This document shows, piece by piece, positions 51,334 through 60,279 of a DNA stretch of 64,000 bases. The translations under genes and the position numbers were made by a program. The number at the start of each line of letters is the position of its first letter. The first letter of the stretch is position 1. The DNA is from JSC-12 sp033764965 (GTDB taxonomy: Bacteria > Cyanobacteriota > Cyanobacteriia > Leptolyngbyales > Leptolyngbyaceae), in NCBI GenBank assembly GCA_033764965.1, contig JANRIN010000135.1, positions 1 through 64,000 of the forward strand, in the 5' to 3' direction. A model generated the notes under the pieces. That model was given only the letters and a program-made list of their open reading frames with translations, was not told the DNA's origin and searched no databases.

Positions 51334-54222
51334 ATGACTATCAACAGTGTTAGCAGAAATATATCAATTGACATTGATGGCGGTAGTGACGGAAGACCAG
51401 GATTGCCTTCTGATATAAGAACCATCACGATAAAAAATCGTGGGGACAAAACAGCAAGGGTTGAACTAAGAATTGAGCCTGAACCTGGTAGTCCCAAATC
51501 AGAGCAGTTGTATCGCTGGAGGGTTTTTAGTAGCCTCAGTCCCATTACAGTGAAGAGTAGGGAAGATGTTAAAGTGACTCTACGCTTTGATATCCCTCGA
51601 AATGCGGAACCAGGATTTTATAGCTATAACATTTGTGCACAATCACCGGATTATCCTGGAGAGATGATTCAACGTGCACAATCACTTAGAGTTTTGCCAT
51701 CACAGGACTCATTCGCACGAATTGAACCGGACTTTATACTTGATCCTCCAGTAGATTCGGAAAAACCTTTTATTTTTGATCCTGAAAAAGGCATTATCGC
51801 TCATCAGGTAAGAGTGCACGTAAAAAACCGTTTAGACCGAGCCGATCGCTTCTTCCTAAAATGCCCAGAGCTAGATTCAAAGTGGTACACTATCCAGCCT
51901 GAAAGTGCTTTGTTTGAAGGTTTACCGCTTAATCCAGGAGAAGAAAGCGATTTTATAGTATTGCTATGTCCTCCTAAACACACCCCCGCAGGTCACTACT
52001 CTTCTACGCTGCGCCTAATCTCTCATGAGCAGAATGATCTTGTTTTACTTGACATTATCTATTTAAGAATTGAACTTGATGATCGCATCGTAGTTGATCT
52101 CCAACCTGTTTCACGTAAATTTCCTTCTGTAGATCCGTCATTTAAACTCAATGTTCACAATCTGGGGAATGTTCCTCGTGAAATCAAATTTGATGTTAAC
52201 GATGAGGATAATTTATTTGCCTACTCAGTAGGTCGATTACACACGCTATCGACCGGACAAACCGTTAATGAAGACGAACAAACATCTCAATATTTTGAAC
52301 CCATTGATTCATTACTAATTGTGCCTGGTGGGAGAGATGCCCTCACAATTCTTCCTCGAGTACGAAGAAAGCGCAAACGTTCCTGGCGAGGTAAAGGGCG
52401 AGAGGTCAATTTCAACGTCGCCTTAGAGAATTTAGGTAATGAAGAACTTGCTCTTCCTGAACCGCAACAAGGAACAATTCTCTGGCTACCTTATCCATCT
52501 CTACTGCGCTGGCTTTTGATTTTGTCATTAGCAGGGTTGGTTTTAACTGCGATCGCCTCAGTTGCCTATTGGTTGGTATGGAAGCTAATTGTCCAACCTA
52601 GTTTACAACCCAAAATTTCAGAATTCTCTACTACTGCGGAGTCGTACAAGGCAAATGGCAGTAATCCTATTCGTTTAAATTGGCAGATTCAAAATTCAAA
52701 TAGGATGGATTATGCTGCTGTAACATACTATCTCCCAATTGGAAGCCAGCCATCTCAAGATGAAGACAAGCTATTAGAGCCAGTCATTATCGAAAGTCAG
52801 CCATCTCAAGATGAAGACAAGCCATCTCAAAATGAAGACAAGCCATTAGAGGTCATTTTTAGCCGAAATCAATTAATGCGGGAATCCAGTTGTAAGGAAG
52901 TAGACTATCAACGTTCTAATCTCATTCAATCTTTACTTTGGCTTTATAGAAATACTTATGATGAAGCTAAAACAAGTTATGCAGAAGCCAAAACTATCAT
53001 ATGCAATGGACTTTTTGCTCAGGCTCTGACAGATGAAACTGCATCTAATTCCACTGAGTCAGCTAACCCAACAAAAGAACTTAGCACTATAGGCTTGAAA
53101 CCTGGAGATTACACAGTTCAACTTGATGTCTACAAACCTCCTTCTCCCACACTAGGAACAGTTACAACTGGTTTAGGTGCGCCTTTTAGCTCCCAAACAG
53201 TAGAAATACAAATTACGCCTGCTGATCCGTCTGAGATCTTATATTTCTTTTCAAAGGTGCCTGCCTACCGTCAGATTGATCCTGCAAGTCCCAGTCCTGT
53301 AGCAACAGATGCGAGAACAACGGAAAAGGAATCAACAGGAAACGCATCAGAAGGACAGAATGCAACCTCACCTCAACCTATTCCTTCTCCTGTTGACTTA
53401 CCGTCAGTTCCAATTCAGCTTAACTGGGTTATTAGCAATCGATCGCAGATTAGAAGGCTTGAGCTAAGTTACATCGGAGTGGCAGCCGACGGATCGATTA
53501 TTCAGAGCGATCACAATCAAGTGATTTCTTATGACATGACCAATGGTATACCAGCAGAACTTGAATCAGTGTGTAACTCCTCAGAGGATGCACAAACTGA
53601 TCCACAAGGTACTTCTCAAAACAACGATAAGCTTCCAGAAGATGATCGCCTGATCTGTCAAGATGTTTCTGTGCCAGAGGTTGAGATACCAGGTAAGTAT
53701 ACATTTACGTTGACCGTGGTAATGGAAGAGCAACCAACAAGTCGAGTGACAAAAAATAGTGAGCCGGTTGAAATTCGTCCGTTATTGCCTCAAATTCAAT
53801 CATTTAAGGTTAATGGTCAAGATGTCGAACGGGTGCCTCAGTTGGTCTATCTTATCAATCCTGCACGAGGTCCTATCGATGTTGTTTTTGAGTGGCAAGT
53901 CAGAGATCGAAATCGGATGACAGTTGAGTTGTTACCAACGCCAGGGCTGATTAATCCACAGCCAGAGTCGGTCAATGAGCCAGAACATATCATGTACTTG
54001 CTGAGTCCAACCCCTGGACGAACAACATTCATGCTTCAAGTGACAAATCAGGCGGGTGAGAAGGTTAGTCGTACAGTAACGATTGAAACGGCTGAATACG
54101 TTGCTTCACCCCAGCCTGCTGCTTCACCCGCTACACCATTACCTCCTAATGTAGGGGTTCCTAGTTCGCCTACCTCACCGGGAGAACTGCCATTGTACGA
54201 GTTCCCACCTCGACCCAATTAA
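51334..54222 (+). CDS. Large Ig-like single-pass membrane protein with Pro-rich tail
   Basis: A 962-residue protein. The first 380 residues are Ig-like beta domains similar in style to the preceding gene product (TITIKNRGDKTARVELRIEP, HQVRVHVKNRLDRADRFFLK). One membrane helix (about 392-415, LLILSLAGLVLTAIASVAYW) follows. Then come further beta domains broken by disordered Gln/Asp/Lys-rich repeats (SQPSQDEDKPSQNEDKP near 480-505) and a Pro/Ser-rich C-terminus (SPQPAASPATPLPPN). It is 26 bases after the WD40 gene. The shared Ig-plus-membrane design suggests a complex of the two. No known family. Confidence 0.62.
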   Translation: MTINSVSRNISIDIDGGSDGRPGLPSDIRTITIKNRGDKTARVELRIEPEPGSPKSEQLYRWRVFSSLSPITVKSREDVKVTLRFDIPRNAEPGFYSYNICAQSPDYPGEMIQRAQSLRVLPSQDSFARIEPDFILDPPVDSEKPFIFDPEKGIIAHQVRVHVKNRLDRADRFFLKCPELDSKWYTIQPESALFEGLPLNPGEESDFIVLLCPPKHTPAGHYSSTLRLISHEQNDLVLLDIIYLRIELDDRIVVDLQPVSRKFPSVDPSFKLNVHNLGNVPREIKFDVNDEDNLFAYSVGRLHTLSTGQTVNEDEQTSQYFEPIDSLLIVPGGRDALTILPRVRRKRKRSWRGKGREVNFNVALENLGNEELALPEPQQGTILWLPYPSLLRWLLILSLAGLVLTAIASVAYWLVWKLIVQPSLQPKISEFSTTAESYKANGSNPIRLNWQIQNSNRMDYAAVTYYLPIGSQPSQDEDKLLEPVIIESQPSQDEDKPSQNEDKPLEVIFSRNQLMRESSCKEVDYQRSNLIQSLLWLYRNTYDEAKTSYAEAKTIICNGLFAQALTDETASNSTESANPTKELSTIGLKPGDYTVQLDVYKPPSPTLGTVTTGLGAPFSSQTVEIQITPADPSEILYFFSKVPAYRQIDPASPSPVATDARTTEKESTGNASEGQNATSPQPIPSPVDLPSVPIQLNWVISNRSQIRRLELSYIGVAADGSIIQSDHNQVISYDMTNGIPAELESVCNSSEDAQTDPQGTSQNNDKLPEDDRLICQDVSVPEVEIPGKYTFTLTVVMEEQPTSRVTKNSEPVEIRPLLPQIQSFKVNGQDVERVPQLVYLINPARGPIDVVFEWQVRDRNRMTVELLPTPGLINPQPESVNEPEHIMYLLSPTPGRTTFMLQVTNQAGEKVSRTVTIETAEYVASPQPAASPATPLPPNVGVPSSPTSPGELPLYEFPPRPN

Positions 54223-54466
54223 GGATTATTTTCACTACGCTAAAAAGCGATCGCACCACTATATATCTTTGCAATGCTCTATATTTTTTCTCGTAACCTA
54301 TATGGGAGTAAGGTTAAGAGCAGCATTGAATCAATCCTTTCCACCATGATCGCACAGGCAGAGGGCATCGCCTTCAACAGTTGGCGGGGGTGTTGCGCGT
54401 TGGGTTTCGTTGCCTCAATCCAACCTACGGGCGAGCGATCGCATTACAATTTAAGAAAATCTAAAG

Positions 54467-54703
54467 ATGGCTACTGATATGGTGCTGATCCCTATCACCC
54501 TGGAACAATTGATTACGGCTGTGCAACAATTGTCACCAGTGGAGCAGGCGCAGCTTGCAAAAGCTTTAGTTGAAGCAGGATTACGCTCAGATTTGGCTGC
54601 CTTAATTCAAGAACTTTATGCCCAACCGCCTGATGATGATATTACAGACGATGACATCAGATCTGAAATTAGGGCTGTCCGTCAGCAATCTCAGCAAGTA
54701 TGA
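54467..54703 (+). CDS. Antitoxin of a PIN-toxin module
   Basis: A 78-residue protein (MATDMVLIPITLEQLITAVQ, LSPVEQAQLAKALVEAGL, acidic tail DDDITDDDIRSEIRAV). The layout, a short N-terminal helical domain then an acidic C-terminus, is that of cyanobacterial antitoxins paired with PIN toxins. The overlap by four bases (ATGA) with a PIN gene confirms the pairing. The start could also be the ATG at 54479. Confidence 0.75.
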   Translation: MATDMVLIPITLEQLITAVQQLSPVEQAQLAKALVEAGLRSDLAALIQELYAQPPDDDITDDDIRSEIRAVRQQSQQV

Positions 54704-55025
54704 CAGTTCGAGTTGTCATCGACACCAATATTTGGATTCGTATTCTGCTGAGAGGACGAGTGACATTACCCATCTTGGACGTATTTAACGAGAATAAATT
54801 TCAGTTGGTCATGAGTCACGCCTTGATGGATGAACTTCATCTCGTTGCCGAGATCCAAAAGACCTACCCGTGCTGGCTACGGCGATCGATGGTGAAGCCG
54901 CAATCATTGTGTCTGGGGATGATGATTTACGAGCTGATGATGAATTGAGGGCAGCGATGGAAGCTCACGGTATTCAATTGTTGGGTGTTCAGTCTTTCTT
55001 ATCTTATTTTAAAGAAAGCCAGTAA
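54700..55025 (+). pseudogene. Broken PIN-domain toxin (COG1569-like)
   Basis: The first frame (54700-54948) gives VRVVIDTNIWIRILLRG with the first catalytic Asp, ILDVFNENKFQLVMSHALMD and DELHLVAEIQKTYP, then a nonsense tail. In another frame from about 54865 the true C-terminus resumes: VLATAIDGEAAIIVSGDDDL, then AMEAHGIQLLGVQSFLSYFK, ending TAA at 55023-55025. Compared with the usual ~140 residues, about 50 central residues are missing and the frame is shifted, so the toxin should be dead while its antitoxin is intact. Confidence 0.75.
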
Positions 55026-55292
55026 GGAAAGCCGTGGTGCGATCGCACAAGATCAGAGATTGCTTTTTCCCACACTCTCGCACGATAGCGAAGCACTGAC
55101 TTGTCAGTTCGCCTCTTCCCATCCCACCCGGATCGCACTATTTAGGCGATCGCTGCGGGGCAACCATGCTCTACCTGAAACGATTTTGGCTTCTCGCCGG
55201 AAGCACCGAGAATGTGATGTCTGGCAATGCCGATTTTGGGAACACCCGATTTGGGATGAGCATGATTTACAAGTTGAGAGAGGATAGTCACC

Positions 55293-55586
55293 CTATTCTG
55301 AAAATACATCCTGCAAATTACGATAACCGTTGACAACTCGAAGGATTTCGACATCATCGTCTATCACACGGTAAAAGATGATGTAATTCATCATTAATAA
55401 TCCGCGTAAGCCAGGTCTAAGGTAAGCGTAGGATTTGCCAATGTAGGGATAACGAGCGAGTTGGGTGCATTTTTGGTTGAAGGCTTCTACGAAACGATCG
55501 CCTGCATCAACACTCTGTGCTAGAAAATGGTCGGAAATTTCGTCTAGATCTTGACTAGCTGGAAGGGTAATCCGCAGATTTTTCAT
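55293..55586 (-). CDS. ParE/RelE-type toxin
   Basis: A 97-residue protein of the ParE/RelE fold: LRITLPASQDLDEISDHFLA, FVEAFNQKCTQLARYPYIGK, GLRGLLMMNYIIFYRVIDDD. ParE toxins poison gyrase and RelE toxins cut mRNA; sequence alone favours ParE through the pattern YIIFYRV. The gene overlaps the antitoxin gene by four bases. Confidence 0.85.
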   Translation of the reverse strand: MKNLRITLPASQDLDEISDHFLAQSVDAGDRFVEAFNQKCTQLARYPYIGKSYAYLRPGLRGLLMMNYIIFYRVIDDDVEILRVVNGYRNLQDVFSE

Positions 55587-55873
55587 GCAGAGGCAGTTTT
55601 GGCGGCGTTGACCTTTTGACGAAGTCGAGCCAGCACATTATCTGCGTCTAAAACATCACCTTGCTCTGCAGCCCGGACACCTGCATCAAGCTTGAGACGG
55701 GTTTGTTCAACCCAGGCTAAGTAGTCTGGATTGGCATCTGAGTCTGGTTGACTAATCTCATCGGCAAGAAGGACAAGCGCAGTGTCGATCGCATCCTCCA
55801 GGGATGCGTAGCCACCTTGTTGCGAGAGGCGTTCGAGAATTTTGCTTTGCTCGGCACTTAGGGTGATTTGCAT
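55583..55873 (-). CDS. ParD-like antitoxin
   Basis: A 96-residue protein. The N-terminal ribbon-helix-helix-like segment is MQITLSAEQSKILERLSQQG and YASLEDAIDTALVLLADEIS; the C-terminal part is Ala/Asp-rich and binds the toxin in this family. It overlaps the downstream toxin gene by ATGA, the normal antitoxin-first order. Confidence 0.82.
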   Translation of the reverse strand: MQITLSAEQSKILERLSQQGGYASLEDAIDTALVLLADEISQPDSDANPDYLAWVEQTRLKLDAGVRAAEQGDVLDADNVLARLRQKVNAAKTASA

Positions 55874-56014
55874 GGCGGTTTAGCAGTAGGAAAATCTGGA
55901 TACCCGGTTGGAGTAGCGGAACCCTTTTAGATAACGTGATACTGCAATGATACAGATTTTTGGGTGGGAAAGTAGGGAGTAAATGGCGATCGCACTACAA
56001 GGCAAGCGATCGCG

Positions 56015-56374
56015 CTACGGCAAAGGGCGTTGGCGAATCTGATCGCGCTCTACCACCGTAAACCACCCTTCAAATTGCAATCCTTCAGTCTGCAATAAAT
56101 TTAACAATAGCTGAGCTGGCTCCTCTGGGGTATGGGGACGAAACCGCAAGTACATGACACCCGTTGGCGATGGCAACCTCAAGCGATAGATCAGTTCACC
56201 ATAGTCACGATCGAAGGTTAGAATCACCCGTTGCTCATCAGTTGCACGGGTAAGAACTTCTGGATCTTCCATTCCTGGCGAGTCTTCAGTCATCGAAGCA
56301 ACATCGTAGCCTGCTTGCCGTAAAAGCCTCACACTTGGTAAGGGAAAATTCTCATTTGCCAGAAACCGCATCAT
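56015..56374 (-). CDS. DUF5615 PIN-like toxin
   Basis: A 119-residue protein with the DUF5615/Mut7-C-like pattern: FLANENFPLPSVRLLRQAGY, DVASMTEDSPGMEDPEVL, ILTFDRDYGELIYR with the catalytic Asp residues. These are predicted RNases paired with DUF433 antitoxins, as here (four-base overlap at 56371-56374). Confidence 0.88.
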   Translation of the reverse strand: MMRFLANENFPLPSVRLLRQAGYDVASMTEDSPGMEDPEVLTRATDEQRVILTFDRDYGELIYRLRLPSPTGVMYLRFRPHTPEEPAQLLLNLLQTEGLQFEGWFTVVERDQIRQRPLP

Positions 56375-56616
56375 CCTGCCTCAGCAGACAGCAATGGCGT
56401 GTAGAACACATCTTCTTTGAGACACTCGGCAGCAAAGGCAAAAACGGCTTGAATGGCGATCACACTCAGCGTTGGGTAGCTTTCCAGGATTTGCTGCTGC
56501 GTCCAACCTTCAGAAAACAATCCCAGAATGAATTCTACGGATAGGCGTGTTCCTTTAACAACAGGCTTTCCAAGCAGAATTTTAGGGTCTGAATGAATAT
56601 AAGTTTTCCAGTCCAT
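56371..56616 (-). CDS. DUF433 antitoxin
   Basis: From ATG 56616 (MDWKTYIHSDPKILLGKPVV) the protein is 81 residues; a longer frame starts at 56661 (MRSPIMDSKS). The DUF433 hallmark GKPVVKGTRLSVEFILGLF and helix EGWTQQQILESYPTLS is clear. The family has a winged-helix-like DNA-binding fold and neutralises the DUF5615 toxin encoded next. Confidence 0.85.
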   Translation of the reverse strand: MDWKTYIHSDPKILLGKPVVKGTRLSVEFILGLFSEGWTQQQILESYPTLSVIAIQAVFAFAAECLKEDVFYTPLLSAEAG

Positions 56617-56661
56617 GCTAGTTTGCTTTATGGATTTTGAATCCATTATGGGCGATCGCAC

Positions 56662-57067
56662 TGTGTCTAGACCAGTAGCCCAGACCAGGATGTGTTAGCG
56701 TGGCGTAACGAACCGATAAACAAGTTTTGGAAGGGTGCGTTCCCAAGAAGGGGTTGAGTGAGTCATTGTGCGCTTGGAGAGGAACGCACCCTACAAGATG
56801 GGGATCGCTTATTACTTATTCTCATCTTTCCGACCTCCGAATTCCGAATTCCGAATTCCAAAGGATTGGCCGTTCTCCATTTCGGCTGTTGGTCTTATTC
56901 TCACCTTTCCGACCTCCGAATTCCGAATTCCGAATTCCAAAGGATTCCCCTACATCCCGCAGGATATTGGATACGAGTAGAGTGGATTAGCATGGCGTAA
57001 TCCACCGTTCATAGACAGAAGGTGCATTACGCTGCCGCGAATGCACCCTACAAGATCGGCGATCACA
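56662..57067. repeat. Non-coding region of dispersed and direct repeats
   Basis: 406 bases without a gene. A 53-base direct repeat occurs at 56815-56867 and 56894-56946 with one mismatch; inside each, CCGAATT is repeated in tandem, flanked by CTTTCCGACCTC. On each side are look-alike segments of the GGTGCGTT...AACGCACCCTACAAGAT type (56734-56800 and about 57020-57056), a common cyanobacterial dispersed repeat. Open frames here are repeat translations and are not genes. Confidence 0.75.
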
Positions 57068-59392
57068 CTATGAATTGGTGCTACCATCATTTTTCACAGC
57101 AATTTCATCAAGGGCGTGAGATGTTTGTGGACCCACAACGCCGTCAGAAGGAATGATCTGTGGATCATGTTCTTTCTTAAATTTGGCAACTGCTAACCTA
57201 GTTTCCTCACTGTAAATACCATTTGCTTGAATAGGTATTCCAGCTTCATTAAGTGTTTCTTGCACCTTTTGGACTGCTTCAGCGTCCTTCTCCCCAACCA
57301 GCATTCGATACTCTCCTCGACCACAAGCTTCTAGAGTAGGCTGACCTGCAAAACGTTGGGAGCGAAATTGAGAAGGCTTTGATCCAGGTGGATTTTCTGG
57401 TAGGAGAGGTCCAAATAAAGGTTTCACATTTCTGAAGTTATTCTGTCTGACAGGTAGGTCATAATCGATAGTAATTGGTACATCCCTTGTAAGGCCCATA
57501 TTTTCCAGTTTGCTCATAGGGATAGTAAGTTTTTTTTGAAAAAAATTACCCAAGTTTCCAGGGCAAAAATCCACAGTATCTTTGACGTGAACATGTGGTT
57601 CCCAATAGATTCGACCCGACATTCCTTTCGCCGAATCGACTGTGTCAACGTTAATAATGACCGGTCCGCTCAATACGCGGTCATCATCACCAAACAGATC
57701 ACTGCCCTCACCCCTACGCCCGGTACCGCCAGCAATGTTTGCTGCCGCATTGAAGGGGTCATTGTAAAGGATATCAACATGTACAAGTACTATCGAACTT
57801 GGACCAATCGCCTCTTCAAGCGGAAGTTCAATACTAGTACCAGTAAATCCTTGCAGTATAATTGGCAAATTGAAGCGGATTGCGGTAAGGATCTTTCCAT
57901 CAATTGCATTATAAGTATCTTCTATCGCACTTTTATCAACCTTGGCAGCTTCAGCAACGCAATCAGGAGCTTTAAAGTTAAATTCTTCTGAGGTTGCTGC
58001 AAAGTAAGTTTCCCAGACCGGTCTTACTTTACTACACTGAGTGTAAGTCTCGGTCAAGGAAGGAATTAGTGTCCTAAGCCTACCCCAATTAGCCTTTGCC
58101 AGTTCAGGATCTGGATAAGGTTTGCAAGGTGTATTCAAATCAGCAGCAGAGTCAGTTCGAGACTGTCCTATTGATGGGTCACCAGATGTAGCTGAAGACA
58201 CAGGATTTGCATTAATTGATTTCTGTATTTCACTCTCTTTTTCACAATTTGAACACTTTTGCTGAATTGGCAATTGGTTGGATACTTGTTTTACTTGAAC
58301 TGCTCTAGCTTGTTGCACTACATGCGTCAATTCATGAGCAGTCAACGCATCCTTCCCAGGAGCCTTCCCCGCACCAAAGTAAACGTCTTGTTTGTGGGTA
58401 AACGCCTGAGCATTCAAATCCCGGTTCATCTGTACCGCTTCGCTGTCGGTGTGAACCCGTACCTGGCTAAAGTCAGTGCGGAAGCGGGATTCCATGAAGC
58501 CTTTTACATCCTGGGGTAAGGGGCTGCCGCCACCCTTACTGCTATTCAACCGACTTTCCAGGTTGCCACCCGCCTGTAAGCTACCATCGGTTGCCCGTTG
58601 CAAGGATGGCTTTGTCTGTACAGCCTCCTCTTCTTCCGGCATCTCCTGTCGCTGCACCGTATTTGCCAGTGGTTTCGTCTGGACCTCTTCCTCCTCTAGC
58701 ACGGCTTCCCGTTGAAGTGAGGGAGTGGGGAGTCGGGAGTCGGGAGTCGGGGATGCTTTGGTCTGTAGGGCTTCCTCTTCCTCTGGCATGGCTTCTCGTT
58801 GCAGGGTATTTGCTAGCCCTTTAGTCTGCACTTCCTCCTCTTCTGGCATTTCTTCCCGCTGCACCAGGGGTGTAATCGTTGCTGCTAAGGGTTTTGTCTG
58901 TAGCTCTTCTTCAGAGTCTGAGAGAGGTGAAAGGGCAAGGGGCAAGGGTGAAAGGTCGCTCCCTTCGCCTTTTCCCTTTTCCCCTTCCCCTAACGCACCT
59001 TCTTCTAACAAATATCCCGCTGGTTCAGGCATACTCATCACCTGAGCGGCAACGCGATCGGCTTCCTGCTCGTACGGGTCTCCTGGTTTGCCAACCGTTA
59101 ACTTCGCTTGCACTGGAGAAACCGCAGGTTCTGGCGGGTAGAGCGGCATTGGCAAGATGCTGCGATGCCGTGGCATCATCTCATTGGGTTTTGTTTGAGC
59201 ATCAGGTGGAAAATCAGATGCTACAAATGCTTTTGGATCAGACCACCAGTCGTCTGACTGTTCAGCATCCTCATCAACCTCCTCAAACGGGCGAGATTGA
59301 AATTGAGGCGATATCTTGAAGATAGACGGTGAATAGGTCGATGAACTATTTGCTTTGGAACCACTTGCTTTGGACCTCATGAACCCGCTCAT
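57068..59392 (-). CDS. DUF4157 (eCIS-associated metallopeptidase-like) protein with peptidoglycan-binding end
   Basis: A 774-residue protein. The N-terminal 260 residues are disordered with repeated EEEEVQTKPLANTVQRQEMP-type blocks. Then the DUF4157 core: GGSPLPQDVKGFMESRFRTD, FSQVRVHTDSEAVQMNRDLN, and the zinc motif in TAHELTHVVQQ (around residue 354). The middle part has no recognised domain. Residues about 700-765 are a PG-binding-1 module (EAVQKVQETLNEAGIPIQAN, then YSEETRLAVAKFKKEH). DUF4157 proteins are cargo-like or accessory proteins of extracellular contractile injection systems. It is downstream of PAAR on the same strand. Short repeat DNA has entered the coding region at 58721-58752 and 58924-58990 without breaking the frame. 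Confidence 0.87.
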   Translation of the reverse strand: MSGFMRSKASGSKANSSSTYSPSIFKISPQFQSRPFEEVDEDAEQSDDWWSDPKAFVASDFPPDAQTKPNEMMPRHRSILPMPLYPPEPAVSPVQAKLTVGKPGDPYEQEADRVAAQVMSMPEPAGYLLEEGALGEGEKGKGEGSDLSPLPLALSPLSDSEEELQTKPLAATITPLVQREEMPEEEEVQTKGLANTLQREAMPEEEEALQTKASPTPDSRLPTPSLQREAVLEEEEVQTKPLANTVQRQEMPEEEEAVQTKPSLQRATDGSLQAGGNLESRLNSSKGGGSPLPQDVKGFMESRFRTDFSQVRVHTDSEAVQMNRDLNAQAFTHKQDVYFGAGKAPGKDALTAHELTHVVQQARAVQVKQVSNQLPIQQKCSNCEKESEIQKSINANPVSSATSGDPSIGQSRTDSAADLNTPCKPYPDPELAKANWGRLRTLIPSLTETYTQCSKVRPVWETYFAATSEEFNFKAPDCVAEAAKVDKSAIEDTYNAIDGKILTAIRFNLPIILQGFTGTSIELPLEEAIGPSSIVLVHVDILYNDPFNAAANIAGGTGRRGEGSDLFGDDDRVLSGPVIINVDTVDSAKGMSGRIYWEPHVHVKDTVDFCPGNLGNFFQKKLTIPMSKLENMGLTRDVPITIDYDLPVRQNNFRNVKPLFGPLLPENPPGSKPSQFRSQRFAGQPTLEACGRGEYRMLVGEKDAEAVQKVQETLNEAGIPIQANGIYSEETRLAVAKFKKEHDPQIIPSDGVVGPQTSHALDEIAVKNDGSTNS

Positions 59393-59782
59393 AGCCCACC
59401 CCTGAAGTTTGAGTGTAGAGATAGATGTTTATATGATAGGGGGGAAAAGGGGAAAGGGTAAGGGGGAAAGGCGAAAGGTGAAAGGCGAAAGGCGGAGTAT
59501 CCTATTCTTTTCGGGTATGTCAATTAAAGTATGGCTATTACCCTTTCCATCCGCCCGCGACTAAAGGGCGGGCTAACTGGCGAAGTCCATTGAAATGGAC
59601 TAAAATCCTCTCCTAGTCTGCTTTGGCAGACTTTATATGACTAGCCCGCACTTTAGTCGCGGGTGGAGATAGAGCGAAGACAAAGCCTGTCTTTACACAA
59701 AATTCTGAACATACCCATTCTTTCCCCTTGTCCCTTTCCCCTTGTTCCCTTGTCCCTTTCCCCTTTCCCCCTTCCCCCCTCC
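59393..59782. repeat. Purine/pyrimidine tracts flanking a folded palindrome
   Basis: This 390-base gap in the injection-system cluster holds a G/A-rich tract (about 59437-59495, GGGGAAAAGGGGAAAGGGTA) and a complementary C/T-rich tract (about 59720-59782). Between them is a palindromic element: arms at 59551-59575 and 59642-59666 pair at 23 of 25 positions. Inner hairpins AGTCCATT/AATGGACT (59584-59601) and AGTCTGC/GCAGACT (59615-59632) give a cloverleaf-like shape. Similar elements are scattered in cyanobacterial genomes. It could also terminate or attenuate the transcript between PAAR and DUF4157 genes. Confidence 0.75.
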
Positions 59783-60265
59783 TTAAGAGCCAATCAAAAC
59801 AGTCGGCTCACCTACAGCAATGCTATTAACTGAAAGCGTTTCTTGAATTGTGTCAGTTTGACGACAGGCAGGCAAATCGTTGATTAACACAGTCTGTGAA
59901 CCATTGATCACCACACCCACTCCATGAGGGATCACGACATACGGCACAGCGCAAATGTGCTTATCAGCATTAAAACCTGCCATTAACTTCGCCATGTTTT
60001 GTGCTGCATTTTTGATGGTGTTTGCCAGATTGGTTTCGGCTGCGGCAGCACCGGGAGTTCCTTTCGCAGCAGTTGCGGCTGCTTGTGCCTTAGCAATATC
60101 TTGAACACCCTGATTAAAAGTGGCGATTAATTGAGCCGCTTGTGCTGCTGAGATCCCTCGCCAAGCAGGTTTCCCTCCAATCAACACATTAGGGCTACCA
60201 GGTCCGGGCTTCAACGGATCTCCATGAGCAGTGAGATCAAACAGACGTGCCGCAGGGATAGACAT
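59783..60265 (-). CDS. PAAR-domain spike-tip protein of a contractile injection system
   Basis: A 160-residue protein with the PAAR opening PAARLFDLTAHGDPLKPGPG and SPNVLIGGKPAWRG, an inserted Ala/Lys-rich helical region (40-100, DIAKAQAAATAAKG), and the second half CAVPYVVIPHGVGVVINGSQ, LINDLPACRQTDTIQ and VGEPTVLIGS. PAAR proteins cap the VgrG spike with a metal-stabilised cone. It lies 14 bases after the VgrG-like gene. The insert is longer than in minimal PAAR proteins. Confidence 0.9.
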   Translation of the reverse strand: MSIPAARLFDLTAHGDPLKPGPGSPNVLIGGKPAWRGISAAQAAQLIATFNQGVQDIAKAQAAATAAKGTPGAAAAETNLANTIKNAAQNMAKLMAGFNADKHICAVPYVVIPHGVGVVINGSQTVLINDLPACRQTDTIQETLSVNSIAVGEPTVLIGS

Positions 60266-60279
60266 CAGTTTTTGTCTCC

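Noticed and set aside
54223..55292. Second attachment site for the integrase near the toxin-antitoxin run
   Set aside because: I looked for the tRNA 3' end (GGTTCGAATCCAGTATCGCC) here and elsewhere and saw no copy; a computed search of the genome is needed to be sure.
56815..56946. Possible CRISPR array
   Set aside because: Only two copies, the spacing unit is 26 bases, the repeat is 53 bases with internal tandem units, and no cas genes are present.
56727..57000. Three overlapping plus-strand frames with repeated SEFRIPNS
   Set aside because: Translation of the 53-base direct repeat and CCGAATT tandem units; not a gene.
58259..59319. Several plus-strand frames over the DUF4157 gene
   Set aside because: Antisense to the HELTHVVQQ-containing frame; rich in Ser/Cys runs from the repeat DNA.
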